Source: Lewinellaceae bacterium (GTDB taxonomy: Bacteria; Bacteroidota; Bacteroidia; Chitinophagales; Saprospiraceae). Taken from it: a stretch of 64,000 bases of DNA. Shown in pieces: positions 1 to 8,806 of the stretch. The notes beneath the pieces are model-generated. The model saw only the letters and a program-made list of their open reading frames with translations. It had not been told where the DNA came from and did no database searches. The DNA is taken from contig JADJSY010000084.1 of NCBI GenBank assembly GCA_016711435.1, positions 32,950 to 96,949 of the forward strand, written 5' to 3'. Each line of letters starts with the position of its first letter. Positions within the stretch are counted from its first letter, which is position 1. The position numbers and the translations under genes are program-made.

Positions 1-309
1 ATCGGCTGGATGACGATGGAAGAGGTAGTTTACAACGCGGAAGGCAGGTTGTTGTCCAATGCGCTGTCTACTTATAAAATCCCGGATATTTACTCGGTAC
101 CTGCCGTGCTGGATATTCAGTTTCTGGATACGGAAGGCTCCGATCTGGCTATTTTTAAATCGAAAGCAGTTGGTGAGCCGCCGCTGATGTACGGTATCGG
201 CGCTTTTTTCGCCCTGCGCAATGCGGTACTGGCGTTTAACCCGGCTTCCAATATTGCGTATTCGGCGCCGATGACGCCGGAAAAGGTGTTGATGGGGTTG
301 CATGGATAA
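1..309 (+). CDS. xdhB: Xanthine dehydrogenase, molybdenum-binding subunit (3' end only)
   Basis: This is the C-terminal ~102 residues of the molybdopterin subunit of xanthine dehydrogenase, which oxidises hypoxanthine and xanthine to urate. The frame is open from base 1, so the start lies outside the window. The segment SKAVGEPPLMYGIGAFFALR contains the GEPP motif whose Glu is the catalytic base in this family, and LSTYKIPDIYSVP matches the family C-terminus. It is followed on the same strand by the allantoin genes and, six kb later, by xdhC, so it belongs to the purine-catabolism cluster. The family assignment is secure; which subunit naming is used is a matter of convention. Confidence 0.88.
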   Translation: MGWMTMEEVVYNAEGRLLSNALSTYKIPDIYSVPAVLDIQFLDTEGSDLAIFKSKAVGEPPLMYGIGAFFALRNAVLAFNPASNIAYSAPMTPEKVLMGLHG

Positions 310-318
310 TGAACCTAT

Positions 319-362
319 CATTTGCCGCCGTGCGCGGGTCTTACGACCCCGCACTTCTGGCT
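319..362 (+). repeat. Single REP-like palindrome of the 'GGTCTTACGACC' family
   Basis: The 246-base gap between the xanthine dehydrogenase end and allantoinase holds one copy of a palindrome with arms around GGGTCTTACGACCC, flanked by GCCGCCGTGCG and CCGCAC. The same unit occurs at 17.9-18.06 kb, 35.5 kb and 40.94-41.06 kb. An 83-codon open frame across this gap is repeat-derived and is not called. Confidence 0.75.
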
Positions 363-555
363 ACTACGAATTTTTGACACGAAGTGGTTTGGTAATTGCC
401 ATCTTTTTGGTATTTGTGATAATTCATGCCAGGCTTACAGAAAATGCAAGGGACGAGCAACTTACGCTTAGGCTAAAACCATGTCCGTTGTGGCTAAAAA
501 TTGTTCGTTTTATGCAAAGACCCTGTTTTAACCTTTATAAAGTAAAAATTTAGCA

Positions 556-1884
556 ATGAAAATCCACAGCCGCAGGTGTTGGCTCGACGGACGACTACAG
601 GAAGCAACGCTCCAGGTGGAAAACGGGCGCATTACGGCGATAGAACAAGGCCGCCCAGATTCCCTGGAAGGCGTCACCGACTGCGGCGACCATGTGTTGA
701 TGCCGGGCGTCATAGATGCCCACGTCCACATCAACGAACCGGGCAGAACGGAATGGGAGGGTTTTGACACCGCCACACAGGCCGCCGCAGCCGGAGGAAC
801 CACCACCCTCGTGGAAATGCCGCTCAATGCCAGTCCGGTGACGACCACCGCCGCGGCATTACAGCAAAAACTACACGCTGCCGGGAGTAAAATACACGTC
901 CACTGCGGGTTTTACGGCGGCCTCATACCGGATAATTTTCAAAACCTCCCTGCTTTGCTGCACAGCGGTATTCTGGGCATGAAAGCCTTTCTGGTACATT
1001 CGGGTATCGATGAATTTCCCAATGTCAGTATGCGCGATCTGGAGGAAAGTATGCCCCTGATCGCGGCGGCAGGCATTCCGCTGTTGGCGCATTGCGAATG
1101 GCACGGCGAAGCGGATACGGCATCGCTGATTGCGCAACCGACTCATTATCAGGCCTATTTGGTCAGCCGTCCCAAATCCTGGGAGAACGAAGCCATCCGG
1201 CGCATGATCGACCTGTGCCGCCGCTTTCAGTGTCGGGTGCATATCGTACATTTGTCGTCCGCCGAAGCCTTAGATATGATCCGGCAGGCCAAAACCGATG
1301 AGTTACCCCTGACCGTAGAAACCTGCGCCCAGTACCTGTTTTTTGATGCGGAAGATATTCCCGACGGAAATACCTTGTTTAAATGCGCCCCGCCGATCCG
1401 GGAAAAAGCGAACAACGATTTACTGCGACAGGCAGTAGGGGAGGGCTTGATCGATTTTATTACCACCGATCATTCGCCTGCGCCACCGTCCGTCAAAGCG
1501 ATGGAAACGGGTAATCTGCAAGAGGCCTGGGGGGGTATTGCGGGCATTCAGTTTTTGCTGCCCGCCGCCTGGACGGCTTTGAAAAACAGGATGTCGCTGG
1601 AAACATTTATCCCGCTGATGACGGAACATCCCGCGCAGTTTTTACAAATATGGCCGGCAAAAGGTGTTTTCCAGCCAGGTAGCGATGCAGATTTCGTCGT
1701 GTGGTCGCCGGAAACAGCCTTTGAAGTAACCAAAGAACAGATACGGTTCCGGCATCCGATCAGTCCGTACATTGGACAACATTTGCAGGGCGCGGTACTG
1801 GAAACCTACGTAGACGGACAATTAGTGTTCAAAAACAACCAGATCATCACCAAAAACGCAGGAAGATGCTTGCTCCGAAAGTAA
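556..1884 (+). CDS. allB: Allantoinase
   Basis: Amidohydrolase of 442 residues that opens allantoin to allantoate in the cytoplasm. The dihydroorotase/allantoinase signature is clear: DAHVHINEPGRTEWEGF near residues 54-70 with the HxH metal pair, GMKAFLVHSG near 140 with the lysine expected to be carbamylated, HCEW near 180, HIVHLSS near 229, and the TTDHSPAP aspartate near 305. EPGRTEWEGF favours allantoinase over dihydroorotase. The start ATG follows a short AT-rich leader. The 3' end overlaps the start of allantoicase by 19 bases, which indicates translational coupling. Its neighbours are purine-degradation genes, which supports the substrate. Confidence 0.95.
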   Translation: MKIHSRRCWLDGRLQEATLQVENGRITAIEQGRPDSLEGVTDCGDHVLMPGVIDAHVHINEPGRTEWEGFDTATQAAAAGGTTTLVEMPLNASPVTTTAAALQQKLHAAGSKIHVHCGFYGGLIPDNFQNLPALLHSGILGMKAFLVHSGIDEFPNVSMRDLEESMPLIAAAGIPLLAHCEWHGEADTASLIAQPTHYQAYLVSRPKSWENEAIRRMIDLCRRFQCRVHIVHLSSAEALDMIRQAKTDELPLTVETCAQYLFFDAEDIPDGNTLFKCAPPIREKANNDLLRQAVGEGLIDFITTDHSPAPPSVKAMETGNLQEAWGGIAGIQFLLPAAWTALKNRMSLETFIPLMTEHPAQFLQIWPAKGVFQPGSDADFVVWSPETAFEVTKEQIRFRHPISPYIGQHLQGAVLETYVDGQLVFKNNQIITKNAGRCLLRK

Positions 1885-3002
1885 CAGAAATTGAAAAAAC
1901 AGCCCCCGCATTTGCGGAATTTACGGACCTCGCAGCAGAGCGACTGGGCGGTAAAGTGTTATACGCAACGGACGATTTTTTTGCCGAAAAGGAAAACCTG
2001 ATCAAGCCGGGCCGGGGCATTTTTATTGCCGACAAGTACACCGACCGCGGTAAATGGATGGACGGCTGGGAGAGCCGCCGCAAACGTACGCCCGGCCACG
2101 ACTGGTGTGTGGTGCAATTGGCCACAGCCGGAAAAATAAAAGGTTTTGACATCGACACACACTTTTTTCTGGGCAATCATCCGCCCCATGCCTCGATAGA
2201 AGCGGCGTATATCGGCCCGGATGTGCAGGTGTCGGATTGGGGAAATGCGCGGGTCGATTGGGTGGAAATACTGCCCAAATCACCGTTGGACGCAGGCAGC
2301 CGGAATTTTTATGCCTGTGCGTCGGAAGCCATTTTTACGCACCTGCGCCTGCATATTTACCCGGATGGCGGTGTGGCACGACTCAAAGTGTACGGCGAGG
2401 TGCATAAAAACTGGAACGAGGTTGCGCCGGGGCAATTGGTTGACCTGGCCGCTGCGGTAAACGGCGCGCGGGCGATTCACTGCAACGATATGTTTTTCAG
2501 CGACATGAGCAACCTGCTCATGCCCGGCCGGGGCGTGAATATGGGCGACGGCTGGGAAACCAAACGCAACCGGACGCCCGGCAACCGCGACTGGGTGATC
2601 GTCCGGCTGGCACGTCCGGGACATATTCAAAAAATAGTGGTCGATACCTGCCATTTTAAAGGCAATTACCCCGACCGTTGCTCTATCGAAGGCTGCCTGA
2701 GCGATAACGATGAGGAGGTGCTGCATGGCCGGGTCTCATGGATCGAACTGCTGCCGGAACAAAAACTCAGCGCCGACTGGGAACACGTTTTTGAAAGTCA
2801 GATCAAAAACCACGACCAAATTTCGCATATTCGCCTCAATATTTTCCCGGATGGCGGTGTCAGTCGACTGCGGCTCTTGGAAGTGAAGAAGTCCGAAGTG
2901 AAGTCATCAGTGCGAAGTCCAGTCGAAGCCGAAGCAGGGCAACAAGTCATCTCCAAGTCATCGTGGACACTACACCACCACTCACGACTCACGACTCACT
3001 GA
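1866..3002 (+). CDS. alc: Allantoicase
   Basis: Allantoicase hydrolyses allantoate to urea and ureidoglycolate. Two homologous allantoicase repeats are visible: residues ~15-175 with WMDGWESRRKRTPGHDW and residues ~200-345 with GDGWETKRNRTPGNRDW. Each ends in a HLRLHIYPDGGVARL-type strand. The gene overlaps allB by 19 bases. The last ~36 residues, after RLRLLEVK, do not belong to the family: they are translated from the intergenic word repeats (GAAGTCCGAAGTG and CACGACTCACGACTC words). The ancestral stop was therefore probably lost and the frame now runs through repeat DNA. Confidence 0.95.
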   Translation: MLAPKVTEIEKTAPAFAEFTDLAAERLGGKVLYATDDFFAEKENLIKPGRGIFIADKYTDRGKWMDGWESRRKRTPGHDWCVVQLATAGKIKGFDIDTHFFLGNHPPHASIEAAYIGPDVQVSDWGNARVDWVEILPKSPLDAGSRNFYACASEAIFTHLRLHIYPDGGVARLKVYGEVHKNWNEVAPGQLVDLAAAVNGARAIHCNDMFFSDMSNLLMPGRGVNMGDGWETKRNRTPGNRDWVIVRLARPGHIQKIVVDTCHFKGNYPDRCSIEGCLSDNDEEVLHGRVSWIELLPEQKLSADWEHVFESQIKNHDQISHIRLNIFPDGGVSRLRLLEVKKSEVKSSVRSPVEAEAGQQVISKSSWTLHHHSRLTTH

Positions 3003-3050
3003 ACACGCCTCTCACCTCTCACTTCTCACCTCTCACCTCTCACCTCTCTC
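3003..3050 (+). repeat. TCTCACCTCTCAC word array in the puuD leader
   Basis: The 48 bases between allantoicase and puuD are degenerate CTCTCACTTCTCACC words, the C-rich polarity seen upstream of + strand genes elsewhere (5.87, 55.74 kb). The array runs right up to the puuD ATG, leaving no room for an ordinary promoter and no Shine-Dalgarno. Confidence 0.85.
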
Positions 3051-4472
3051 ATGCTCTACACCCTCGCCTACATCGCCCTCCTGCTGATCCTGGTTTTGCT
3101 GATACGCACAACCTATTCGGTGGCCGTTGCGATGCGGAAAGAAAAGGATTTGGAAGACCAGGCGGCTAAACCGGACAACACGTTCTGGATGGAAAAAATG
3201 GGCGAAAGTCAGGGCATATTGTACTTCGGCATCGTGCTGACCATCGTTGCGCTGCTCGGATACACCTACTTCCTTGTGTTGGGGACGCCCTGGGAAAGGC
3301 ACCTGATGGAATGGCTGAATATTGTGGTTCGGCTGATGCACATCACCTTCGGGATTGCCTGGATCGGCGCGTCGTTCTATTTTGTTTTTCTGGAAAATGC
3401 CCTGAACCGCACCAAAAACGTGCGCGACGAACTGGCCGGAAATTTGTGGGCAGTGCATGGCGGCGGTTTTTATTACCTGGAAAAATACAAGATTGCGCCG
3501 AAGGAAATACCCCGTGATTTGCACTGGTTTAAATACGAAGCCTATTTCACCTGGATATCCGGCGTGGCGCTGCTGTTTGTGGTGTATTATTTCAACGCCT
3601 CCGCTTTTTTGATTGATAAAAATGTGCTGGACATCGCTCCCGCATGGGCGATTGCGTTGGGAATGGGTTCTTTCGCGGTTGCCTGGCTGCTGTACGATGC
3701 ACTTTGTAAAACGAAATTAGTTGGGAAAGGCATCTGGTTTGCGCTCCTGGGTTTTCTGATCGCCGCCGGTTTTGCCTATGGCTACACACAGGTTTTCAGC
3801 GCCCGGGCGGCGTACATGCACTTCGGGGGCATGTTGGGGACGATCATGGCTGCCAATGTCTTTTTCAACATTATTCCGGCCCAGAAAGCGATGGTCAGGG
3901 CCGCAAAAGAAGGCAAACCGCTCGATCCTTCGCTGGGAAAAAATGCGGGCCTGCGTTCCTTGCACAACAACTATTTTACCCTGCCCGTGCTTTTCGTTAT
4001 GGTCAGCAACCACTTTCCGAGTACTTTTGGAAATGCGCGCCCCTGGCTGGTTTTGCTCATCATTTCGCTGGGTACTGCCGGGATCAAACATTACCTCAAC
4101 CTGCGCGAAAAAGGCGAACTCTCCGTCTGGGTAGCGCCCGTTTCCGTGCTGATCCTGTTGTCAGCAGTGATGATTACGGCCCCGGCGTTGAATCCGGACG
4201 CATGTGAGGAAGTCAGTTTTGCCCAGGTGCAACCCATTATTGCCCAAAGGTGCACGAGTTGCCACTCCTCCAAACCGACCGACGATACCTGGACGGCGCC
4301 GCCCAATGGCGTGGTATACGACACGCCCGAGGATATTGTAAAAATGAAAGACAAAATCATGGAACGGGTGGTCACAACGATGACCATGCCGCAAAACAAT
4401 AAAACCGGTATGACGCCGGAAGAAAGAAACCTCGTGCGCTGCTGGATCGAGCAGGGCGCGCGTGTGAAGTAA
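3051..4472 (+). CDS. puuD: Membrane urate oxidase with C-terminal cytochrome c (PuuD)
   Basis: A 473-residue integral membrane protein of the PuuD urate hydroxylase family, oxidising urate to 5-hydroxyisourate with electrons passed to the respiratory chain. An N-terminal helix (~3-24) is followed by about eight more hydrophobic segments. Family motifs include WLNIVVRLMHITFGIAWIG, WAVHGGGFY near 142 and HNNYFTLPVLFVMVSNHF near 300. A C-terminal cytochrome c domain begins after the last helix, with the haem site CTSCH near 400 and a MTMPQNN methionine near 443 as likely axial ligand. No soluble uricase is present in the window, so this is the cluster's urate-oxidising step. Confidence 0.93.
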   Translation: MLYTLAYIALLLILVLLIRTTYSVAVAMRKEKDLEDQAAKPDNTFWMEKMGESQGILYFGIVLTIVALLGYTYFLVLGTPWERHLMEWLNIVVRLMHITFGIAWIGASFYFVFLENALNRTKNVRDELAGNLWAVHGGGFYYLEKYKIAPKEIPRDLHWFKYEAYFTWISGVALLFVVYYFNASAFLIDKNVLDIAPAWAIALGMGSFAVAWLLYDALCKTKLVGKGIWFALLGFLIAAGFAYGYTQVFSARAAYMHFGGMLGTIMAANVFFNIIPAQKAMVRAAKEGKPLDPSLGKNAGLRSLHNNYFTLPVLFVMVSNHFPSTFGNARPWLVLLIISLGTAGIKHYLNLREKGELSVWVAPVSVLILLSAVMITAPALNPDACEEVSFAQVQPIIAQRCTSCHSSKPTDDTWTAPPNGVVYDTPEDIVKMKDKIMERVVTTMTMPQNNKTGMTPEERNLVRCWIEQGARVK

Positions 4473-4485
4473 CTGCTTCTGTTTA

Positions 4486-4579
4486 TTGATGATTGACGAT
4501 TGAGGATTTATTATTTTTGATGGCTGGAGACGCCACCTTATATCAGCAATTATCAATAATCAATCGGTAATCATCAACA
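4486..4579. repeat. Inverted word repeat (TGATGATTGACGATTG)
   Basis: The gap between puuD and the UraD-UraH gene carries a left arm of TGATGATTGACGATTGAGG words and a right arm of CAATAATCAATCGGTAATCATCA words. They pair imperfectly across a ~40-base interior, in the same G-left/C-right polarity as other spacers. Confidence 0.6.
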
Positions 4580-4607
4580 AAAAAGTATGGTAAATTATTC
4601 CTGAAAC

Positions 4608-5477
4608 ATGCAATTATCCTCTTTTCATACCCTTCCGGTCGCGGAAGTGGAAAAATTCCTCTACAGTTGTTGCGGCAGTCATCATTGGGTGTCGGGTGTG
4701 ATGGCGCATTTCCCGTTTACTTCTGAAAAAGTGTTAATTCATCAGGCGGAAAAATGCTGGTACGAAGTCTGCGGTCAGGAAGACTGGCTGGAAGCGTTTA
4801 CCCAGCATCCCAAAATCGGGGATGTGGAAAGTTTAACCAAAAAATTTGCCGCTACGCAGCACCTGGCGGGCCGCGAACAGGCAGGCGTCAACGAGGCTTC
4901 CCGGGAAGTTATCGAAGCGCTGGCTGCGGCCAACCAGGCGTATGAAAGCCGCTTCGGGTTTATTTTTATCGTTTTTGCCACGGGCAAATCGGCATCCGAA
5001 ATGTTGCGCCTGCTGCAGGATCGTTTGAAAAACAGCCGGGACGAGGAAATCCATATCGCGATGGGCGAGCAGCATAAAATTACCGTACTGCGCCTGAAAA
5101 AACTGCTGCCCGACGCCGACTGGAACTGGTTGCCGGTTAGCCAGATCACCACGCACGTACTGGATACCTCCAGCGGTTCGCCGGCCCGCGACCTGAGTAT
5201 TCGCCTGCAACACCAGAACAAAAAACAGCTTTGGGAAACATTTTGCCAGGGTGTTACCAATGCCGATGGCCGAATCGCCGATCTGCTTCCGCCCAGCCGG
5301 GTGCTGCCCCCCGGAATCTACCAGATCGTATTTGAAACGGGCGCTTACTTTGCCGCCCACCGCACCAAAGGGTTTTACCCGGAAGTATTGATACAGTTTG
5401 AAGTGCCCGACGCCCAACATTATCATGTGCCGCTGCTGCTCAATCCGTTCGGATATTCGACGTACCGGGGGAGTTGA
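4608..5477 (+). CDS. uraD: Bifunctional OHCU decarboxylase / hydroxyisourate hydrolase (UraD-UraH fusion)
   Basis: A fusion of the two enzymes that turn the product of urate oxidation into S-allantoin. Residues 1-165 are OHCU decarboxylase: the HPKIGD catalytic histidine motif lies near 66, REQAGV carries the conserved Glu-Gln, followed by FGFIFIVFATGKSASEMLR. Residues ~180-289 are the transthyretin-like 5-hydroxyisourate hydrolase: ITTHVLDTSSGSPA near 180, TNADGRI, and the diagnostic C-terminal YRGS as the very last four residues. The order matches plant allantoin synthase and known bacterial fusions. Placed after puuD, it allows channelling of the unstable intermediates. Confidence 0.95.
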   Translation: MQLSSFHTLPVAEVEKFLYSCCGSHHWVSGVMAHFPFTSEKVLIHQAEKCWYEVCGQEDWLEAFTQHPKIGDVESLTKKFAATQHLAGREQAGVNEASREVIEALAAANQAYESRFGFIFIVFATGKSASEMLRLLQDRLKNSRDEEIHIAMGEQHKITVLRLKKLLPDADWNWLPVSQITTHVLDTSSGSPARDLSIRLQHQNKKQLWETFCQGVTNADGRIADLLPPSRVLPPGIYQIVFETGAYFAAHRTKGFYPEVLIQFEVPDAQHYHVPLLLNPFGYSTYRGS

Positions 5478-5919
5478 ATTGTTATCGGTTATCAGTTATT
5501 GGTTATCAGTCTGGAAGCGCTTGGCTTTAATTAATAATGCGAATCACGCGTTAAAACCAATCAAAATCGCCCAAATATGGCTAAAACGTCCCAACCGGTG
5601 TCACCCGGCGCGAAGGAACCAAAGCAATTACGGTTATCACCGATCGGGCGAATCGCTCGGAGGACCGGTGGACAAATTCAATGAATTGGCTTTTGTTGGC
5701 CAGATCGCATTATTACAAAGGCCAACCAGACTGATAACCGATAAACGAATTTCCACAAACGCCAAACGCGAAGCCCCCGAAACACTAAACACCACACACT
5801 AAACACGATTCACGATTACAGGCCTGAAACACCCAATCCCAAGCCATAAGGGCCGCCAAAGGAGATGTCTCTCACTTCTCACTTCTCACTTCTCACCTCT
5901 CACCTCTCTTTTCAAAGAA
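5478..5919. repeat. 442-bp intergenic repeat block (three word families)
   Basis: No gene is supported here. From 5480 there are GTTATCAGTTATTGG words, paired with GATAACCGATAA near 5731. Next come ACTAAACACCACACAC words (5780-5805) and the right half of a composite element (CGATTCACGATTACAGGCC, CCGCCAAAGG). CTCACTTCTCACC words run to the next start. The right half is nearly the same text as at 8.94-9.05 kb and 55.66-55.77 kb. Confidence 0.8.
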
Positions 5920-7340
5920 ATGAGTATACCTATAGATAAAAAAGCGCAACTTTTTCCGAACTCAGCAAAGCCAACACGGCATTTAACGGAAAATACCCGG
6001 GCGACCGGCCGGAGCGGCAAGCCGTGCATACTGTGTACGGCGGCGCCAACCTGTTCAAATACAACACCACAGCGGGTCTGGCTGAAAAAGCCCTGGAGGC
6101 ATTTCACCTGTATGCGCCGGATTTTATCCGCTTTGGCAAAATATTTCAGTTGCAGGGCAGCGAGAAATTAGACACGCTCCAGCAATCGGCGGAACAACTG
6201 AAAAACGATTACGAATCGCTGACAGCGGCGCAACAGCGCAAACACCCGGCCCATTTGCCATACCAGATTTACCACAAGGTGTTGCAAAAACTGCAAACTG
6301 AAGCCGTGGAGGATTTCAGGATCGATTTTGAAGACGGCTACGGCAACCGTAGCAATGAAGAAGAAGACCAAACCGCCCGCGATGCTGCGATCGAATGTGT
6401 AAAAGGTATGCAAAGGGGTACCCTGCCGCCTTTTATCGGCATCCGGATCAAGCCGTTTTCGGAAGAAATGAAAGAGCGCGGACTGCGTACGCTCGATATT
6501 TTTGTGAGTACGCTGGTCGGCGCTTCCGAGGGCCGGCTACCGAATAATTTTATCGTGATGCTGCCCAAAGTGACCATTCCCGAACAGGTGAGTACGCTGG
6601 TTTCCTTTTTTGAAATCCTGGAAACGGAATTGGGCCTGGAAAGCGGCGCGCTCAAAATGGAAATGATGGTCGAAACCACGCAGTCGATCATGGACGACGA
6701 GGGAACGAACCCGCTGATGCGTTTTATACGCGCCGGAAAAGGCCGTCTGATTGCGACCCATTTTGGCACTTACGACTACACGGCCTCCTGCGGCATAACC
6801 GCCAAATACCAGGAAATGAACCACCCGGTCTGCGATTTTGCGCACCACGTCACCAAAGTGGCGCTGGCGCATACGGGCATCTGGCTTTCCGACGGGGCCA
6901 CCAACACCATGCCGATCGGTCCGCACCGGGGCGATAATTTGACAACCTCGCAATTAGAAGAAAACCGCGACATCGTACACCGCGCCTGGAAAAAAGGTTA
7001 CGACCACATTCGGCATTCGTTGTGGAACGGTTTTTACCAGGGCTGGGACCTCAATCCGGCGCAATTGCCGATGCGGTACACCGCCGTGTATGCTTTCTTT
7101 CTGGAAAGTTACGACGATGCGGTGGAACGCCTCAAAACCTTTGTAGAAAAGGCCGCCCGGGCCACCCTGATCGGCGATGTGTTCGACGACGCCGCTACCG
7201 GACAGGGCTTGCTCAATTATTTCCTGCGGGCGCTGAACAGCGGCGCCATCACAGAGGCCGAGGTATTAAAAACCGGCCTGACCCTGGATGAAATCAGGAG
7301 CCGTTCTTTCAAAAAAATACTGGAAAACAGGAAGATTTGA
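5920..7340 (+). CDS. DUF6986 family TIM-barrel lyase-like protein (frameshift near start)
   Basis: The body (about 6024-7340) matches the DUF6986 family, related to HpcH/citrate-lyase/malate-synthase-like TIM barrels and sometimes labelled phosphoenolpyruvate kinase. Visible blocks include FRIDFEDGYGNR, IGIRIKPFSEEMKERGLRTL, KMEMMVETTQS, ATHFGTYDYTASCGI and SDGATNTMPIGPHRG. Family text upstream (KYPGDRPERQAVHTVYGG) lies in the same frame but has no start codon. The ATG at 5920 is in another frame, and adding one A to the A6 run at 5938-5943 joins MSIPIDKK to SATFSELSKA. This is a probable indel or slippage site. Position between UraD-UraH and xdhC suggests a role in the C2 (glyoxylate/ureidoglycolate) end of purine degradation; the reaction is not established. 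Confidence 0.8.
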
Positions 7341-8275
7341 TGGACATCTGGCATTTTTTGCAGCAAAAACTGAGCGATCATATTCCGGCCATGTTGTTGC
7401 TCGTCCTGGAAAGTGAAGGCAGCTCTCCGGGACGGCAGGGTTTTAAAATGGCTGTTGCTGCCGACGGCGCTATCCTGGGCACCATCGGAGGCGGTATCAT
7501 GGAGCATAAATTGGTGGAAAAAGCCAGAACAATGCTGGCGCAACCATCCGTCGGCTTGACCACCATGCGCCAGTACCACGACAAACAACACAGCACCGAT
7601 CAGTCGGGCATGATCTGTTCGGGCAGCCAATTGGTTTGTTTTATTCCACTCGACACGGAACATCTGCCGTTAGTCGGGCAAATCGCCGGGCAGGAAGCCG
7701 GGCAATATTTGCGCGTCGATGCCGCCGGATTGACGCTGGAAAGCGCCCAGCCGGACAAACCGGTCGGATACCACATAGAAGACAGTGCATGGGAATACCG
7801 GGAAATACTTCATTATCAGCCTGTTGTGCATATTTTTGGCGGCGGACACGTGGGGCTGGCCTTGTCCGAAGTGCTATATTTTCTTGGTTTTTATATCAAA
7901 ATTTATGACGATCGGGAGGGCCTAAATACCCTGGAACAAAACCGGTTCGCGCATGAAAAACACATCATTTCATATACTCGACTGGCCGAAACGCTGCAAA
8001 GTACGCCCGACGATTACGCAGTGATTATGACCATCGGTTACCGCCAGGACAAGTTGATCTTCCGGCAGTTGCTGGAGCGCGACTGGTTTTATCTGGGCAT
8101 GTTGGGCAGTGGGCAAAAACTGCAAACGCTGCGGGAAGAACTGGCAGCCGAGGGCCTCGATCCTGCCTGTTGGGACAGGGTATTTGCACCCGTCGGCCTG
8201 CCCATTTTTAGTAAAACGGCCCGGGAAATTGCGGTGAGTATCGCTGCTGAAATGATTAGGGAAAAGAATAAGTAG
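7340..8275 (+). CDS. xdhC: XdhC family molybdoenzyme maturation protein
   Basis: XdhC binds the molybdenum cofactor and delivers it, sulfurated, to xanthine dehydrogenase. The N-terminal domain shows ESEGSSPGRQGFKMAV and GTIGGGIMEHKLVEKA. The C-terminal Rossmann domain begins with VVHIFGGGHVGLALSEVL near residue 157 and IKIYDDREG. Length 311 is usual. The ATG shares its A with the upstream TGA (TGATG), a classical coupled junction with the DUF6986 gene. The stop codon lies at the beginning of the following GTTATC word repeat. This closes the purine cluster that opens with the xanthine dehydrogenase fragment. Confidence 0.93.
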   Translation: MDIWHFLQQKLSDHIPAMLLLVLESEGSSPGRQGFKMAVAADGAILGTIGGGIMEHKLVEKARTMLAQPSVGLTTMRQYHDKQHSTDQSGMICSGSQLVCFIPLDTEHLPLVGQIAGQEAGQYLRVDAAGLTLESAQPDKPVGYHIEDSAWEYREILHYQPVVHIFGGGHVGLALSEVLYFLGFYIKIYDDREGLNTLEQNRFAHEKHIISYTRLAETLQSTPDDYAVIMTIGYRQDKLIFRQLLERDWFYLGMLGSGQKLQTLREELAAEGLDPACWDRVFAPVGLPIFSKTAREIAVSIAAEMIREKNK

Positions 8276-8383
8276 TTATCTGTTATGTTATAAGTTATCA
8301 GGGGTGGCAGCCTTTGGCTATCCTATAAACCCTGAGCCAGACGTTACCACCCCTGATAACTAATAACGGATAACCAATAACTA
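8273..8383. repeat. Inverted GTTATC-word repeat between convergent genes
   Basis: The left arm AGTTATCTGTTATG...AAGTTATCAGGGGTGG pairs with the right arm CCACCCCTGATAACTAATAACGG. It lies exactly between the stops of xdhC and the VOC gene and touches both, so it is positioned as a two-way terminator. No T-run follows. Confidence 0.85.
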
Positions 8384-8806
8384 TTTCGGCTCCAGCAAAT
8401 CCCACAAATTGCCGTACAAATCTTCAAAAACGGCAACGGTACCGTATATTTCTTCCACAGGTTCCCGAATAAAAGTGACACCATTTTCCAACATGTCCTG
8501 GTAATCTCTCCAGAAATTGTCGGTATACAAAAACAAAAAAACACGTCCGCCGGTCTGGTTTCCGATGCGGCTTTCCTGTTCCGCATTGGCGGCTTTTGCA
8601 AGCAGCAGGCTGCATTCGGTCGAGCCTTTCGGCCCTACCCGCACCCATCTTTTGGTGGCACTTAATACGGTGTCTTCCAGCAGTGTGAAATGCAGTTTCT
8701 CGGTGTAAAACCGGATGGCGTCGTCGTAGTCGGCAACGACTAAGGTGAGGTGAGCGAGGTGCAAAATAGAGAAGTGAGAGGTGAGAAGTGAGAGGGTGAG
8801 AGACAT
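8381..8806 (-). CDS. VOC superfamily (glyoxalase/bleomycin resistance-like) protein
   Basis: A single ~115-residue vicinal-oxygen-chelate module: LAHLTLVVADYDDAIRFYTE at the start of the domain, then a GGRVFLFLYTDNF strand, ENGVTFIREPVEEIYG and VAVFEDLYGNLWDLLEP, where the glutamate near the end is the usual metal ligand position. VOC proteins include glyoxalases, dioxygenases and resistance proteins; the substrate cannot be deduced. The first ~14 residues (MSLTLSLLTSHFSI) are translated from CTCTCAC word-repeat DNA, so the N-terminus has been captured from, or is initiated within, the repeat. No alternative ATG precedes the domain. Confidence 0.85.
   Translation of the reverse strand: MSLTLSLLTSHFSILHLAHLTLVVADYDDAIRFYTEKLHFTLLEDTVLSATKRWVRVGPKGSTECSLLLAKAANAEQESRIGNQTGGRVFLFLYTDNFWRDYQDMLENGVTFIREPVEEIYGTVAVFEDLYGNLWDLLEPK

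Noticed and set aside
302..553. 83-codon open frame after the xanthine dehydrogenase end
   Set aside because: It is built from a dispersed palindrome and low-complexity spacer, has no homology pattern and no family.
5935..5950. Programmed -1 frameshift in the DUF6986 gene
   Set aside because: The phasing AAA AAA G is not the classical A AAA AAG, and homopolymer errors occur elsewhere in the window; kept only as a low-priority finding.
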